A DNA stretch of 63,026 nt from Gammaproteobacteria bacterium (GTDB lineage: Bacteria; Pseudomonadota; Gammaproteobacteria; Xanthomonadales; Wenzhouxiangellaceae), in NCBI GenBank assembly GCA_018819105.1, contig JAHJQV010000038.1, forward strand, positions 1 to 63,026, given 5' to 3'. A model generated the notes under the pieces. It saw only the letters and a list, made by a program, of their open reading frames with translations. It did no database searches and was not told the DNA's origin. Below, in pieces: positions 26,126 to 37,579 of the stretch (its first letter is position 1; each line of letters opens with the position of its first letter). A program made the translations under genes and the position numbers.

Positions 26126-26694
26126 GAGCTTCTGCGCCCCTTGTTGCGCCACACGTCCTGCGCCTTGCCGGACCAGACAATGACGTATTGCAGCATGGAC
26201 AGCACGGTGGTGACGGCCACGGCATTGACCATCCACTGCACCAGTGTGGCGGCGTGCCAGTAGCCTGCGGCCTGCAGCAGCACCAGCGCCAGCAGAATGA
26301 TCTGCAGCAGGGTATTGAGTTTGCTGGTTGGCGTGGGCTGGGCCTGCACCGGCTCCACGCGGTAGTGATAAATCAGACCACCGGTGACGATGACCAGATC
26401 ACGCAGCAGGGTCAACGCCACCAGCCACCACGGCAATAAACCGACCCAGGCCAGGCTGGTGAAGGCGACGATGGTCATCAGCTTGTCCGCGAGCGGATCG
26501 GCGATGCCGCCGAAGCGGGTAACCCAGCCGAATCGCTTGGCCAGGTATCCGTCCAGCGCATCGGACAGACCGGCCGCGATGGCCAGCCAGAAGGCCGGCT
26601 GAAAATGCCGCTGCACGATCAGCAGCGCCAGCACCGGCACCATGATGATGCGCGCCACGGTGAGCAGATTGGGGGTTTGCTGCAGCACGGGCAA
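26122..26694 (-). CDS. CDP-alcohol phosphatidyltransferase
   Basis: A 190-residue membrane enzyme that transfers a phosphatidyl group from CDP-diacylglycerol to an alcohol. The full signature DG-x2-AK-x8-G-x3-D-x3-D is present: D48 G49, A52 K53, G62, D66 and D70. PNLLTVARIIMVPVLALL at the N-terminus looks like PgsA. PgsA-type phosphatidylglycerophosphate synthesis is possible, but many genomes carry a second paralogue at this locus, so I leave the symbol blank. The start is TTG (26692-26694), which follows the DUF2066 stop with no gap; GTG two codons later is an alternative. It overlaps the PerM gene by four bases. Confidence 0.9.
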   Translation of the reverse strand: MPVLQQTPNLLTVARIIMVPVLALLIVQRHFQPAFWLAIAAGLSDALDGYLAKRFGWVTRFGGIADPLADKLMTIVAFTSLAWVGLLPWWLVALTLLRDLVIVTGGLIYHYRVEPVQAQPTPTSKLNTLLQIILLALVLLQAAGYWHAATLVQWMVNAVAVTTVLSMLQYVIVWSGKAQDVWRNKGRRSS

Positions 26695-27816
26695 TCAGGG
26701 CAGGATGCTGATGGGGATGCGGCTGCGATCCAGCCCCACTGCCATGTCTGTGGCCGATTGTCCGACCGGCAGCAGCCACAGCTCATCGCTGTAATCAATC
26801 GCCTGGCGCAGCCAGTCCTCGTCGGCACGCAGTTGCAGCAGCAGGTCGATGCCATCGCTGCCAGCCTGCAGCAACTGCACCGACTCCACCTGGCTGAGTG
26901 TGGTCAACGCCTGCCAGGCGCGCCCGAACTGTCGCGGATCGTCAATCTGCGGCAGTCGTGCCGTGACCCTGACCGCGCCATCAGCGATCAGCCTGACCGC
27001 AGACTGCTGCGCAGTGAGCTCGGCCAGACGGTCAATGCCTGCGACCAGCGCCCGCTCCAGCTCGCTACCGTTGCTGGTAAAGGTTTCCAGACCCTGCGCA
27101 TTGTGCAGTCGCCAGCGCACCTGCCACTGGCCTTGTGCCGCCAGTCCGACTCTGGCTGCCGTGGCGATCACGGTCTGATCTGCCGCATAGCGCTCGCTGG
27201 CGAGCAAGGCGTCCTCAGGAAAACCGCCCCAGATGGACTCCGGCTGCACCAGCGCATAATCAGTCTGGTCCTGCAACGGCAACAGCAGTGGCAGCCCGCG
27301 ATAATCGGCACGCTGCTGCATGGCATAACGCAGCGCCTCCTCGTCACCGGCGAGCATGCGACGCTCACCGTCTTCCTCAATCGCCAGCCACAGCAACAGC
27401 TCCGGCCGCTCCAGTGTCCACAGGGCGATGCCGGCGCGTTGCAGCCGATCCTGCACCTCGCGCTGGTCAAAGCTCGCCACCAGATAGCGATCGGCCTCAT
27501 CGAACACATTGCCCGGCGCGCGCTGCTCGCGGTAACTGAAGCGAACCAGCAGCTTCTGCGCATCGGCCAGCAGCGGCTGCACATCTGGTGCATCGACGAT
27601 GTCGGCGCGGCCACTGAGCTTGACCAGCACATGCGCCAGCGCAGCAGTAATCAGCGACGACTCACTGATCGCGCCGGTCTGTTTGGCCATCCCGGTGAAA
27701 TAATCGTCGGCAGCGTGCGCGCTTGCAAGCAGCCATATGCCAAGCAACAGCAGTGCTGCCAGCCGCAAGGCTGGCAGATCGACCCCACCTGTAACTCGGT
27801 ACCCGCTCATTGGCAT
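26695..27816 (-). CDS. DUF2066 domain-containing exported protein
   Basis: A 373-residue protein of unknown function with an N-terminal signal (LAALLLLGIWLLASAHA) and the DUF2066 region after it (ITAALAHVLVKLSGRADIVD and RFSYREQ near the front). I recognise it mainly by sequence style and by its place between purM and the PerM/hda genes, as in Pseudomonas. It is first in a minus-strand run of four. A TATAAT-like -10 lies on the minus strand at 27908-27913 in the 145-base divergent interval with purM, without a convincing -35. Periplasmic location is predicted from the signal. Confidence 0.85.
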   Translation of the reverse strand: MPMSGYRVTGGVDLPALRLAALLLLGIWLLASAHAADDYFTGMAKQTGAISESSLITAALAHVLVKLSGRADIVDAPDVQPLLADAQKLLVRFSYREQRAPGNVFDEADRYLVASFDQREVQDRLQRAGIALWTLERPELLLWLAIEEDGERRMLAGDEEALRYAMQQRADYRGLPLLLPLQDQTDYALVQPESIWGGFPEDALLASERYAADQTVIATAARVGLAAQGQWQVRWRLHNAQGLETFTSNGSELERALVAGIDRLAELTAQQSAVRLIADGAVRVTARLPQIDDPRQFGRAWQALTTLSQVESVQLLQAGSDGIDLLLQLRADEDWLRQAIDYSDELWLLPVGQSATDMAVGLDRSRIPISILP

Positions 27817-27961
27817 GTCATCCCGTCAGTTAAGTCAGCAGTGCTCAGTCGTGGCTGTCTGATCGTCGCCGCCAGCATGGCGGCCTGCATGGCGACCATG
27901 ACGCCTGATTATACGCGTTTGGCGCACAATTCGCGCCGCCAATGCCGCTACAATAGCCGCC

Positions 27962-28990
27962 ATGAGCAAACTCGATTACCGTGCAGCCGGCGTGGACATT
28001 GATGCCGGCAATGAACTGGTGCAACGGATCAAACCGGCACTGCGCAAAACCCTGCACCAGCATGTTCTGACCGGCATTGGCGGCTTTGGTGCGGCGGTGG
28101 CGCTACCGCCCGGGCTGCGCGAACCGGTGCTGATCAGCGGCACCGATGGTGTCGGCACGAAACTGCTGCTGGCCATGCAGCACAACGATCACACCGGCAT
28201 CGGCATCGATCTGGTCGCCATGTGCGTCAACGACATTCTGGTGCAGGGTGCCACGCCACTGTTTTTTCTGGACTACTATGCCTGCGGCAAGCTGGATGTG
28301 GCGCAGGCTGCAGTGGTGATCGAGGGCATCGCCCGCGGCTGCGAAATCGCCGGCTGTGCTCTGGTTGGCGGGGAAACCGCAGAAATGCCCGGCATGTATG
28401 CCGAACAGCACTATGACCTGGCCGGATTTGCCGTCGGTGTCGTCGAACGCGAACAGATCATCACCGGGGCCGACACTCGGGCCGGCGATGTGCTGATCGG
28501 GCTGGCGAGTTCCGGTCCGCACAGCAATGGCTACTCACTGATCCGCCGCATCATCGCACACAGCGGTGCCGACCTGTCTGCCAGCATCCATGGCAGCGAT
28601 CGCAGCCTGGCTGAACTGTTGCTGCAACCGACAACGATTTATGTGCCGCAGGTACTGCGCCTGCTGCAGCGCTTTGCCATCCATGGCATGGCCCACATTA
28701 CCGGCGGTGGCCTGACCGAGAACATCGTACGGGTGCTCGATGACGGGCTTGGGGTCGCCATTGACCCGCACAGCTGGCCACGCCCAGCGATATTCCACTG
28801 GCTGCAGCAGCAAGGCGACCTGGACGAGGCAGAAATGCGGCGCACCTTCAATTGCGGCATCGGCTTCGTGCTGATCGTGGCCGCAGCCAGCGCCGACGAT
28901 GTGCTGGCTGCGCTGGACCAGCCGGCCTGGCGCATCGGCACCGTGATCGAGGCCCAGGGCAGCGAGCGCGTCCGCTTTCTGCCGGCGTGA
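27962..28990 (+). CDS. purM: Phosphoribosylformylglycinamidine cyclo-ligase
   Basis: The 342-residue AIR synthetase makes 5-aminoimidazole ribonucleotide in purine synthesis. The N-terminus [19 protein letters not shown] is diagnostic, followed by [50 protein letters not shown] and the late [15 protein letters not shown]. Length is canonical. It is divergent from the DUF2066 gene and overlaps purN by four bases (GTGA), so the two purine genes are coupled. A TACAAT -10-like hexamer lies at 27949-27954, close to the ATG. I could not confirm a PurR operator. Confidence 0.98.
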   Translation: MSKLDYRAAGVDIDAGNELVQRIKPALRKTLHQHVLTGIGGFGAAVALPPGLREPVLISGTDGVGTKLLLAMQHNDHTGIGIDLVAMCVNDILVQGATPLFFLDYYACGKLDVAQAAVVIEGIARGCEIAGCALVGGETAEMPGMYAEQHYDLAGFAVGVVEREQIITGADTRAGDVLIGLASSGPHSNGYSLIRRIIAHSGADLSASIHGSDRSLAELLLQPTTIYVPQVLRLLQRFAIHGMAHITGGGLTENIVRVLDDGLGVAIDPHSWPRPAIFHWLQQQGDLDEAEMRRTFNCGIGFVLIVAAASADDVLAALDQPAWRIGTVIEAQGSERVRFLPA

Positions 28991-29721
28991 GCACAGCCCA
29001 GCCCAGCACGCTGGCAGTCACCGGCAGTCTGCCCATTGCCGTGCTGTTTTCCGGTCGCGGCAGCAATCTGGCTTATCTGCTGCACTGCATGAACGCCGGC
29101 CGGTTGCCGGCACACATCAATACGCTGATCTGCAACCGTGCCGATGCCGCTGGCCTGCAGCAGGTGATGCAGCAGGCGCTGGCCGTGGACATCATTGACG
29201 ATCGCCAGATCGGCGCCTGGCATAGCGACGCCAGCGGCAACAGCAACCGCGCGGCCGCTGCCAGCGCCTTCGAGCGGCGGCTTGGCGACGCCATTGCTGC
29301 CGGTGGTGCGCAGTGGATTGTGCTGGCTGGTTTCATGCGCATTCTGTCGGCCAGCTTCATTGCCCGCTTCGCCGGCCGCATCATCAATCTGCATCCATCG
29401 CTGCTGCCAGCGTATCCGGGACTGCATACCCACGCCCGCGCCCTGGCCGATAGCGCCAGCGAGTATGGCGCCAGCATCCACTTTGTCGACACCGGGGTCG
29501 ACACGGGTCCAGTGCTGGCGCAGCACCGCATGGCCATCGAACCAGACAGTACCCCCAGCAGCATGGCCGCCGACCTGCTGCCGCATGAGCATCGGCTGCT
29601 GGCCGCCTGCATTGCACTTTTCTGCCGCCATACAGTCACATGCGACAATCGACACATCGTGATCGACGGCCAGCCCCTGCAGCAGCCGCTGCTGCTGGAT
29701 CGTGATCTGCACTGGCCCTGA
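28987..29721 (+). CDS. purN: Phosphoribosylglycinamide formyltransferase (PurN)
   Basis: A 244-residue GAR transformylase that uses 10-formyltetrahydrofolate in the third purine step. [17 protein letters not shown] is the phosphate-binding start, [16 protein letters not shown] precedes the active site, [20 protein letters not shown] carries the catalytic Asn and His, and [14 protein letters not shown] carries the catalytic Asp. GTG 28987 overlaps the purM TGA; the longer open frame upstream overlaps purM in the wrong frame. The product is slightly longer than E. coli PurN (212) through N-terminal and C-terminal extensions. Confidence 0.96.
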   Translation: MSTAQPSTLAVTGSLPIAVLFSGRGSNLAYLLHCMNAGRLPAHINTLICNRADAAGLQQVMQQALAVDIIDDRQIGAWHSDASGNSNRAAAASAFERRLGDAIAAGGAQWIVLAGFMRILSASFIARFAGRIINLHPSLLPAYPGLHTHARALADSASEYGASIHFVDTGVDTGPVLAQHRMAIEPDSTPSSMAADLLPHEHRLLAACIALFCRHTVTCDNRHIVIDGQPLQQPLLLDRDLHWP

Positions 29722-29780
29722 TCGCTGCCATCATCACCAGCGAACGACACCTGCATTACTCCGCAAGAGGTTTATCGTTT

Positions 29781-30719
29781 ATGTTTTTTCATCCGCCCGT
29801 TATCCGCCTCAGTCCGCGCCGTTTGCGGTGGTGCACAATCGGCTGCGCCCTGCTTGCCGCCGCTGCGCAGCCAATGGTGGCGGCAGCACAGGAAGACAGC
29901 GAGCCTGCCGAGCAGACCGCCGTGCAGTCCGATGCAGTCACCGCCGACAACGACCAGACGGCTGCCGCAGTAGACAGCATTGCTGTGGTCGAGGACTTTG
30001 CCCTGGCCCAGCCGTTCGCGGCCCGCTTTGATATCCAGCTGGATGGCAAGCCTATGGGCTTCGGCGAAATGAATCTGCAGCGCCTCCCGGACATCGAAGG
30101 CCGCGCGGATCTGCAGCAGTTTGAAGTGCTGTTTACCAGCAAGGCGACCAGCGGCGTGGCCAAACTGGCGCGCTTTCGCGGTCGTGAACAGACCAGCTTC
30201 GTGGTGCAGAGCGGCAAGGTGTTTCCCCTGCTGTACGAACAGAATGAATCCATGCTGTTCAGCAAGGATGTCTGGCAGGCCTCGTTCAACTGGGAAGATG
30301 ACAAACTCAGTGTCAGCAGCACTGATGGCAACTGGGCGCGAACCATGCAGGTGCAGACGGTGGATTCCCTGAGCATCTATCTGCTGCTGGCGAGTCAGGC
30401 ATTGCGTGGCGTGGATGCGTTCGGCCTGTCCCTGCTGAAAGAGGACAAGATCGCGGATTACCAGTGGCAATTGCTGCCCGGTGAAACCATCAGCAATGCC
30501 TGCGGGGAGTTCGAGACCGTGGTTTATCAGGGCAGCTGGCCCGATCAGGACAAGACCATCTGGACCTGGCATGCGCCTGATCTGCACTGGCTGCCGGTGC
30601 GCATCCGCAAGCAGCGCGATGCCGACAGCCACTTTCAGATCGATCTCAGCGCCATTGCCTGGGGCGCGGACGAGCAGCGCAACTGCGGCCAGTTCCCGGC
30701 TGCACCAAAGTCGGGCTGA
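29781..30719 (+). CDS. DUF3108 domain-containing periplasmic protein
   Basis: A 312-residue exported protein of unknown function. A signal peptide (RWCTIGCALLAAAAQPMVAA) is followed by an Asp/Glu/Thr/Ala-rich linker and a beta-rich DUF3108 region beginning near PFAARFDIQLDGKPMGFGEM. FSKDVWQASFNWEDDKLSVS and the late TWHAPDLHWLPVRIRKQ are typical. It lies 59 bases after purN on the same strand, the usual order in Pseudomonas relatives. No catalytic motif is visible; lipid or envelope roles have been guessed for the family but not shown here. Confidence 0.88.
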   Translation: MFFHPPVIRLSPRRLRWCTIGCALLAAAAQPMVAAAQEDSEPAEQTAVQSDAVTADNDQTAAAVDSIAVVEDFALAQPFAARFDIQLDGKPMGFGEMNLQRLPDIEGRADLQQFEVLFTSKATSGVAKLARFRGREQTSFVVQSGKVFPLLYEQNESMLFSKDVWQASFNWEDDKLSVSSTDGNWARTMQVQTVDSLSIYLLLASQALRGVDAFGLSLLKEDKIADYQWQLLPGETISNACGEFETVVYQGSWPDQDKTIWTWHAPDLHWLPVRIRKQRDADSHFQIDLSAIAWGADEQRNCGQFPAAPKSG

Positions 30720-30766
30720 ATTCGCTATCATCTAGATTGTCGATCAACGTGACACAGGTTTATCCC

Positions 30767-32065
30767 ATGCTGACCAGAACCGCAAGCAAAACCCTGCGCC
30801 AATGCTGTCTCACCCTGCTGTTGCCACTGGCAATGCTGGCCCTGCTGCCTGGATGTGCCACCAACCCGGTGACCGGCGGTAGCAGCCTGATCTTCATGCC
30901 GGAGAGCTGGGACCGTCAGGTCGGCGCGCAGCAATACGCGCCTTCGGTGCAAAGCCAGGGCGGCGAATACAACGTGGATGCGGGGCTGACGCGCTATGTC
31001 AGCGGTGTCGGACAGCGGCTGGCCCAGCATGCCGATCTGCAGCTGGATTATGAATTCACCGTGCTGAACAGCGATGTACCGAACGCCTGGGCCTTGCCCG
31101 GCGGCAAAATTGCCATCAATCGCGGACTGCTCACCGAACTCAATTCGGAGGCTGAACTGGCGGCTGTGCTGGGACATGAAATCGTGCATGCGGCGGCGCG
31201 GCACGGTGCCCAGGCGCAATCCCGCGGCACCCTGCTCAGTGGTGCCGTGCTGGCTGCCGGCATCGCCAGCCGCAACAGCGAATACGCACAACTGGCTGGT
31301 CTCGGTGCCGGTCTGGGTGCACAACTGATCAATACCCGCTATGGCCGTGAGGCCGAACTGGAATCCGACGAGTATGGCATCCGCTATATGGTTGCCGCCG
31401 GCTACGATCCGCAAGGGGCGGTGGATCTGCAGGAAACATTCGTCCGTCTTTCCGAAGGGCGCAATCAGGACTGGCTCAGCGGCCTGTTCGCCTCCCACCC
31501 GCCATCGCGCGAACGATTGCAGAAGAACCGTGAGTTGGCCGCAAGCCTGCCGGCAGGCGGCGAGCTCGGTGTGCAACGCTACCAGCAACAGATTGCCGGA
31601 CTGAAAAAATCTGAAAAAGCCTACGAGTACGCCGCCCTCGGCCGCGAGGCGCTGCAGGCTGGACGCCTGCAGGAAGCGGAGCGCTGGGGCAAGCATGCAG
31701 TGATGATCGAACCCAGAGAATCCCGCTTTCATGGCCTGATGGGTGACATTTCACTGGCACAGGAACGGGAATCTCTGGCCGAACGCTACTACGATCAGGC
31801 GATTGCCCGCGACCCGAACTGGTTTTATTTTCCATTGGCACGCGGCATGCTGCGCCAGCGCATGAACAAGTTGTCCGCTGCCCGTGAAGACCTGCAGCGC
31901 AGTCTGCAATTGCTGCCCACCGGCATCGGCTATTTTCAGCTGGGAATTCTGGAAAAGCGGGGTGGCAACCGCGATCTGGCCGTGCGCTATCTGCAAACCG
32001 CGCAACAGGCCGGTGGTGAGGTGGCCCAGCGCGCGGCGGCAGAGCTGCAAACCATGCAACGCTGA
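30767..32065 (+). CDS. bepA: M48 family metalloprotease, BepA-like outer-membrane quality-control lipoprotein
   Basis: A 432-residue periplasmic zinc protease with TPR-like tail. The signal ends in lipobox LLPGC (C30), unusual only in being a lipoprotein. The zinc site is LGHEIVHAAARHG (H137, E138, H141) with the distal glutamate in REAELESDEYGIRYM. GLFASHPPSRERLQKN is a conserved M48 landmark. Residues from about 280 form helical repeats (YEYAALGREALQAGRLQEAE and later pairs). E. coli BepA degrades misassembled LptD and assists BAM; a similar role is inferred. A TTG ten codons earlier is possible, but ATG 30767 gives a proper signal. Convergent with murA. Confidence 0.9.
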   Translation: MLTRTASKTLRQCCLTLLLPLAMLALLPGCATNPVTGGSSLIFMPESWDRQVGAQQYAPSVQSQGGEYNVDAGLTRYVSGVGQRLAQHADLQLDYEFTVLNSDVPNAWALPGGKIAINRGLLTELNSEAELAAVLGHEIVHAAARHGAQAQSRGTLLSGAVLAAGIASRNSEYAQLAGLGAGLGAQLINTRYGREAELESDEYGIRYMVAAGYDPQGAVDLQETFVRLSEGRNQDWLSGLFASHPPSRERLQKNRELAASLPAGGELGVQRYQQQIAGLKKSEKAYEYAALGREALQAGRLQEAERWGKHAVMIEPRESRFHGLMGDISLAQERESLAERYYDQAIARDPNWFYFPLARGMLRQRMNKLSAAREDLQRSLQLLPTGIGYFQLGILEKRGGNRDLAVRYLQTAQQAGGEVAQRAAAELQTMQR

Positions 32066-32105
32066 ACCCCAACCTTGCTGTCACAGACTCGACTGGATCG
32101 GGCTT

Positions 32106-33645
<1,540 letters not shown>

Positions 33646-33802
33646 ACAATGTAGCGTCTTGTGTTGTGTGATCAGGGTCTTATCTTAACTGTTCACAGCC
33701 CGTTTCGTAAGCATTGAGAACATTGATCGCTCCTATCACTGATACCGCCAGCAGCTCGCCAGATATCCTCGTGAACCAACACAACTTTCTGAACCCTCAC
33801 CT

Positions 33803-34780
33803 GTGCTGATTTCTGTGTTGCAGATACTTGGCGGCTTTGTGCTGCTGATATGGTCGGCCGACCGCCTCGTCGCTGGCGCTTCATCCTGTGCCGCACATTA
33901 TGGTATTTCCCCGATGGTGATTGGTCTGGTCATCATCGGCTTCGGCACCTCGGCGCCGGAAATGGTGGTCTCGGCCGTGGCCGCGCTGCAGGGCAATCCT
34001 GGTTTTGCCGTCGGCAATGCATTGGGCTCCAACATCACCAATGTGGGTTTGGTGCTGGGGTTTACCGCCATGCTCTATCCGCTGCAGGTGGATTCGCAGA
34101 CCCTGCGCCGGGAAGTGCCGGTGCTGTTCGTCATCATGCTGCTGGCCACGCTGCTGCTCAGCGATCAGCGGCTGTCGCTGGGAGATGGTCTGGTGCTGCT
34201 TGGCGGCCTGGTGCTGATGCTGTTGTGGATGGCCCGACTGAGTCTGAAATCCGGCAAGTCAGACCTGCTGATGGTTGAGCTTGAGGACGAGATTCCCACC
34301 GACATACCCCTGCCCAAGGCGATCATGTGGACACTGATCGGCCTGGTCATGCTGCCGTTGAGCTCCACCGTGCTGGTGGATGGTGCCACTTTCATCGCCA
34401 CACGTCTGGGCGTCAGTGACGAGATCATCGGCCTGACCGTGCTCGCGATCGGCACCAGTCTGCCGGAACTGGCGGCGGCGCTGGCATCGGCGATGAAGAA
34501 GGAACACGAACTGGCGATCGGCAATGTGCTGGGATCGAACATGTTCAACCTGCTCGGCGTGCTCGGCATTGCCGCGGTGATTGCACCGCTGAATGTCTCG
34601 GCCGAGATTCTCAGTCGCGACACCGTGACCATGTTTGTGCTCACCGGTCTGCTGGTGCTGTTTGCGATCCGTCGTCGTGGTACCGGTGTGGTGCAGCGCT
34701 ATCACGGGGCGATACTGCTGGCGATTTACTGCGGCTACGTCTATTTCCTCGCCACCACCATCGTGCGGGCAACATCGTGA
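33803..34780 (+). CDS. yrbG: Calcium/sodium antiporter YrbG family
   Basis: A 325-residue inner-membrane exchanger of the cation/Ca antiporter superfamily. Two alpha repeats are clear: GFGTSAPEMVVSAVAALQGN with AVGNALGSNITNVGLVLG, and AIGTSLPELAAALASAMKKE with AIGNVLGSNMFNLLGVLG. About ten hydrophobic segments fit. The start is GTG at 33803 (MLISVLQILGGFVLLIWSAD). It opens the LPS/lpt block with kdsD 59 bases later. Transport direction and ion are inferred from family. Confidence 0.95.
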   Translation: MLISVLQILGGFVLLIWSADRLVAGASSCAAHYGISPMVIGLVIIGFGTSAPEMVVSAVAALQGNPGFAVGNALGSNITNVGLVLGFTAMLYPLQVDSQTLRREVPVLFVIMLLATLLLSDQRLSLGDGLVLLGGLVLMLLWMARLSLKSGKSDLLMVELEDEIPTDIPLPKAIMWTLIGLVMLPLSSTVLVDGATFIATRLGVSDEIIGLTVLAIGTSLPELAAALASAMKKEHELAIGNVLGSNMFNLLGVLGIAAVIAPLNVSAEILSRDTVTMFVLTGLLVLFAIRRRGTGVVQRYHGAILLAIYCGYVYFLATTIVRATS

Positions 34781-34839
34781 GCACTCAGCAGGCGCTATAA
34801 TCATGCCGTGACCGCCGCTGCAGACTTAGCCCAACCATC

Positions 34840-35862
34840 ATGACCAGCAAGCAGAAAACGGCCCTCGCGAGTGCCGCCAAGGCCAACGCCGCTGACAGCG
34901 ACGACGCCATCGCGCGCAGCCTGTCTGCAGTGCTGCAGATTGAGGCGGACGCGATTCGCGCCATCGCCGATCAGGCCATGCCGGCACTGATCCTGGCCAG
35001 CCGCATGCTGTGGCAATGCCAGGGCCGTATCATCACCGCCGGCATGGGCAAGTCCGGACACGTCGCGCGCAAGGCGGCGGCAACGCTGTCGTCCACCGGC
35101 AGCCCCTCCATGTTCCTGCATCCGGCAGAAGCCGGCCATGGCGACCTTGGCATGCTGGTGGCCGGTGATGTGCTGCTGATGTTTTCCAATTCCGGAACCA
35201 CCGCAGAACTGCACAATCTGATGCCGGCGGTAAAACGGCTGCAGGTGCCGGTGATTCTGATCTGCGGCCGGCCTGATAGTCTGCTGGCACGCGATGCCGA
35301 GCATGTGGTGGTGATCGAGGTCGAGCGTGAAGCCTGCCCGCTGGATCTGGCACCAACGGCCAGCAGCATTGCCATGCTCGCTGCCGCCGACGCACTGGCC
35401 ATCAGTCTGCTGGAACGGCGCGGCTTCACCCGTGATGACTTTGCCCGCGCCCATCCCGGTGGTCAGCTTGGACGCCGGCTGCTGCTGCGCATTCGCGACA
35501 TCATGCACAGCGGTGCCGACATACCGGTGGTACAAAGCGGCACCACCATCAGCCACGCCATTGTGGAAATGACGCAGAAACGCCTCGGCATGGTCGCGGT
35601 GACTGATGCCCGGCAGCAGGTCTGCGGGATTTTCACTGATGGCGATCTGCGCCGCAGTCTCGCGCAGCAGGAAAACCTCACCGGCATGCGCATCGATGGC
35701 CTGATGACCACTGCACCACTGACCATCGAAGCCGACGCACTGGCCGTGGAAGCGGCAGCACTGTTGCAGCAGCACAAGGTGCAGGCCTTGCTGGTCACCG
35801 AGCAGCAGCGGCTGGTCGGTGCCCTCAACATTCACGATCTGCTGCAGCACGGCGTGCTGTGA
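34840..35862 (+). CDS. kdsD: Arabinose-5-phosphate isomerase
   Basis: The 340-residue enzyme interconverts ribulose 5-phosphate and arabinose 5-phosphate, the first Kdo step. An N-terminal SIS domain includes IITAGMGKSGHVARKAAATL, LHPAEAGHGDLGM and SNSGTTAELHNL; the family motif LAPTASSIAMLAAADALAI and FARAHPGGQLGRRLL follow. The C-terminal half holds two CBS domains (IVEMTQKRLGMVAVTD and GIFTDGDLRRSL). Length matches KdsD rather than GutQ (about 320). kdsC follows 16 bases later. An Ala-rich N-terminal extension precedes the conserved region. Confidence 0.97.
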   Translation: MTSKQKTALASAAKANAADSDDAIARSLSAVLQIEADAIRAIADQAMPALILASRMLWQCQGRIITAGMGKSGHVARKAAATLSSTGSPSMFLHPAEAGHGDLGMLVAGDVLLMFSNSGTTAELHNLMPAVKRLQVPVILICGRPDSLLARDAEHVVVIEVEREACPLDLAPTASSIAMLAAADALAISLLERRGFTRDDFARAHPGGQLGRRLLLRIRDIMHSGADIPVVQSGTTISHAIVEMTQKRLGMVAVTDARQQVCGIFTDGDLRRSLAQQENLTGMRIDGLMTTAPLTIEADALAVEAAALLQQHKVQALLVTEQQRLVGALNIHDLLQHGVL

Positions 35863-35878
35863 CCGGTACCCGCAAGCC

Positions 35879-36406
35879 ATGACTGTCAGCCCGGATGTGC
35901 TGGACAAGGCGCGCCACATCCGCCTGCTGGCGGTGGATGTGGACGGCACCCTGACCGACGGCCGGGTCTACTACGCCCAGGACGGCGGCTCTCTGGTCGC
36001 CTTCAACACCCGTGACGGCTACGGCATCAAGCAATGGCAGCAACTGGGCCTGCATTTTGCTGCACTCAGCGGCCGCCACTCCGAGGGGGTGCTGCGACGC
36101 ATGCAGATGCTCGGGGTCAGCGACATCCTGCTTGGGCTAGAGGATAAAAGCGCCCCCCTGCAGCAATTGCTGGACAAACATCGACTGCAGCCAGGACAGT
36201 TGTGCTACATCGGCGATGACCACATCGACGTGCCGGCCATGCAGCTGGCCGGGCTGGCCGTGGCGGTGGCCGATGCCACCGGCTCCTGTCTGGCCGCCGC
36301 CGATCACCAGACCCGACTGGGTGGCGGCATGGGCGCGGTGCGCGAAGTCATTGACCTGCTGCTGCAAGCCCAGGGTCTGAGCATGCGGCATGGCGTCAGC
36401 GGCTGA
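35879..36406 (+). CDS. kdsC: 3-deoxy-D-manno-octulosonate 8-phosphate phosphatase
   Basis: A 175-residue HAD-superfamily phosphatase that removes phosphate from Kdo-8-P. Motif I is LLAVDVDGTLTDGRVYY, followed by FNTRDGYGIKQWQQLGLHFA, the LSGRHSEGV motif II region and YIGDDHIDVPAM motif IV. It is small because tetrameric KdsC enzymes lack a cap domain. ATG 35879 is used; the frame upstream overlaps kdsD without family likeness. Its TGA overlaps the lptC ATG by one base (TGATG). Confidence 0.97.
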   Translation: MTVSPDVLDKARHIRLLAVDVDGTLTDGRVYYAQDGGSLVAFNTRDGYGIKQWQQLGLHFAALSGRHSEGVLRRMQMLGVSDILLGLEDKSAPLQQLLDKHRLQPGQLCYIGDDHIDVPAMQLAGLAVAVADATGSCLAAADHQTRLGGGMGAVREVIDLLLQAQGLSMRHGVSG

Positions 36407-36954
36407 TGTGGCGGCGCTGGCTGATCATCAGCGTAACCCTGGTGCTGGTGGCGCTGGCGCAACTGTGGTGGCGCCAGCTGCAGGATGAATCCGGCAGCAG
36501 CAGCCCGGTACGCAGTGAAATGCAGTACCGCATGCTGGATTTCACCATGCGCATCATCGCCGCCGATGGCAGTGAACAATGGCGCATCACGGCACCACTG
36601 CTGGTCGACCGGGGTGAGGGGCTGCCGTCCGAGCTGACCGACCCGGTGGTGACCAGCATGCAGGGGGCACAGAACTGGCAGATCAGCGCCGACCGCGCTT
36701 TGCTGGATCGACAGTCCGACACGGCTGAATTCATTGACAGCGTTGTGGTCAACAATCTGGACAGTCAGGGCAGCGCGCGGCTGGAGACCGGCTATCTGCG
36801 CTTTGACCTGGAAAATAAAACCATCGATAGCCCGGAGTTGGTTACAATCACCAGACCGGGGCTTTTGTTGCGGGGTATTGGTCTGCAGGGGGACATCGAT
36901 ACGGCGCACTATCATTTGCAAACAAACGTACAAGCAACCTATGTTGATCAATAG
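36406..36954 (+). CDS. lptC: LPS export bitopic protein LptC
   Basis: A 182-residue inner-membrane anchored periplasmic protein that accepts LPS from LptBFG and passes it to LptA. An N-terminal transmembrane helix (LIISVTLVLVALAQLWW) is followed by the beta-jellyroll: MQYRMLDFTMRIIAADGSEQ, WRITAPLLVDRGEG, DTAEFIDSVVVNNL. The level of conservation is low, as usual for LptC, so position between kdsC and lptA supports the call. Translation is coupled to kdsC by TGATG, and it may overlap lptA. Confidence 0.93.
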   Translation: MWRRWLIISVTLVLVALAQLWWRQLQDESGSSSPVRSEMQYRMLDFTMRIIAADGSEQWRITAPLLVDRGEGLPSELTDPVVTSMQGAQNWQISADRALLDRQSDTAEFIDSVVVNNLDSQGSARLETGYLRFDLENKTIDSPELVTITRPGLLLRGIGLQGDIDTAHYHLQTNVQATYVDQ

Positions 36955-36958
36955 CCCA

Positions 36959-37564
36959 ATGACCCGCACTGCCCGGCTTGGCAGCTCCCTGCTGCTGCTG
37001 CTGTGTCTGCTGGCGACCGCTGGCTGGGCAAAAAAATCGGACCGTGAGCAGCCGGTCGACCTCACCGCTGATCAGTCCGAGTTCGATGCCGAAACCGGCT
37101 TCACCCTGATCACCGGCAACGTGGTGATCGAACAGGGCACCCTGGAAATCCACTCCGATGAGGCCCGTGTGTTCATGCAGGATGGGCGCATGTCGCGCAT
37201 TCTGCTGGACGGAGAGCCGGCCACCTGGCGGCAACAGCTGGAGAGCGGTGAATGGATGGATGCCGAGTCGCTGCAGATCGACTACGACGTCAATGCCGAG
37301 CAGATCCTGTTGATCGGCAATGCGGTGGTGGATCACCCACAGGGCGAAATCACCGGCGACCGCATCAGCTATGATCTGGCGGCGGAAAAGCTCCGTGGCG
37401 ACAGCCGCAATGGCGGCCGCATCAAGATGCGCATTGATCCCGATGTGGTCGAGAACGGCAGCAGCAACGCCCCCGCCACCGACAGCAAGCGCAGCGCAGA
37501 AGACCCCGCCGACAGCGCGAATGCCGATGCATCAGACGTTGTCAGCGGCGACGCCGACAGCTGA
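36959..37564 (+). CDS. lptA: Periplasmic LPS transport protein LptA
   Basis: A 201-residue OstA/LptA jellyroll protein that forms the periplasmic bridge for LPS. A signal peptide (LGSSLLLLLCLLATAGWA) precedes DLTADQSEFDAETGFTLITG then NVVIEQGTLEIHSDEARVF, the classic LptA start. The last 35 residues are Ser/Ala/Asp-rich and disordered-looking, longer than usual. ATG 36959 (MTRTARL) gives the best signal; ATG 36941 would add six residues and overlap lptC. lptB follows 15 bases later. Confidence 0.95.
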   Translation: MTRTARLGSSLLLLLCLLATAGWAKKSDREQPVDLTADQSEFDAETGFTLITGNVVIEQGTLEIHSDEARVFMQDGRMSRILLDGEPATWRQQLESGEWMDAESLQIDYDVNAEQILLIGNAVVDHPQGEITGDRISYDLAAEKLRGDSRNGGRIKMRIDPDVVENGSSNAPATDSKRSAEDPADSANADASDVVSGDADS

Positions 37565-37579
37565 TCCAGACGCCTGCGC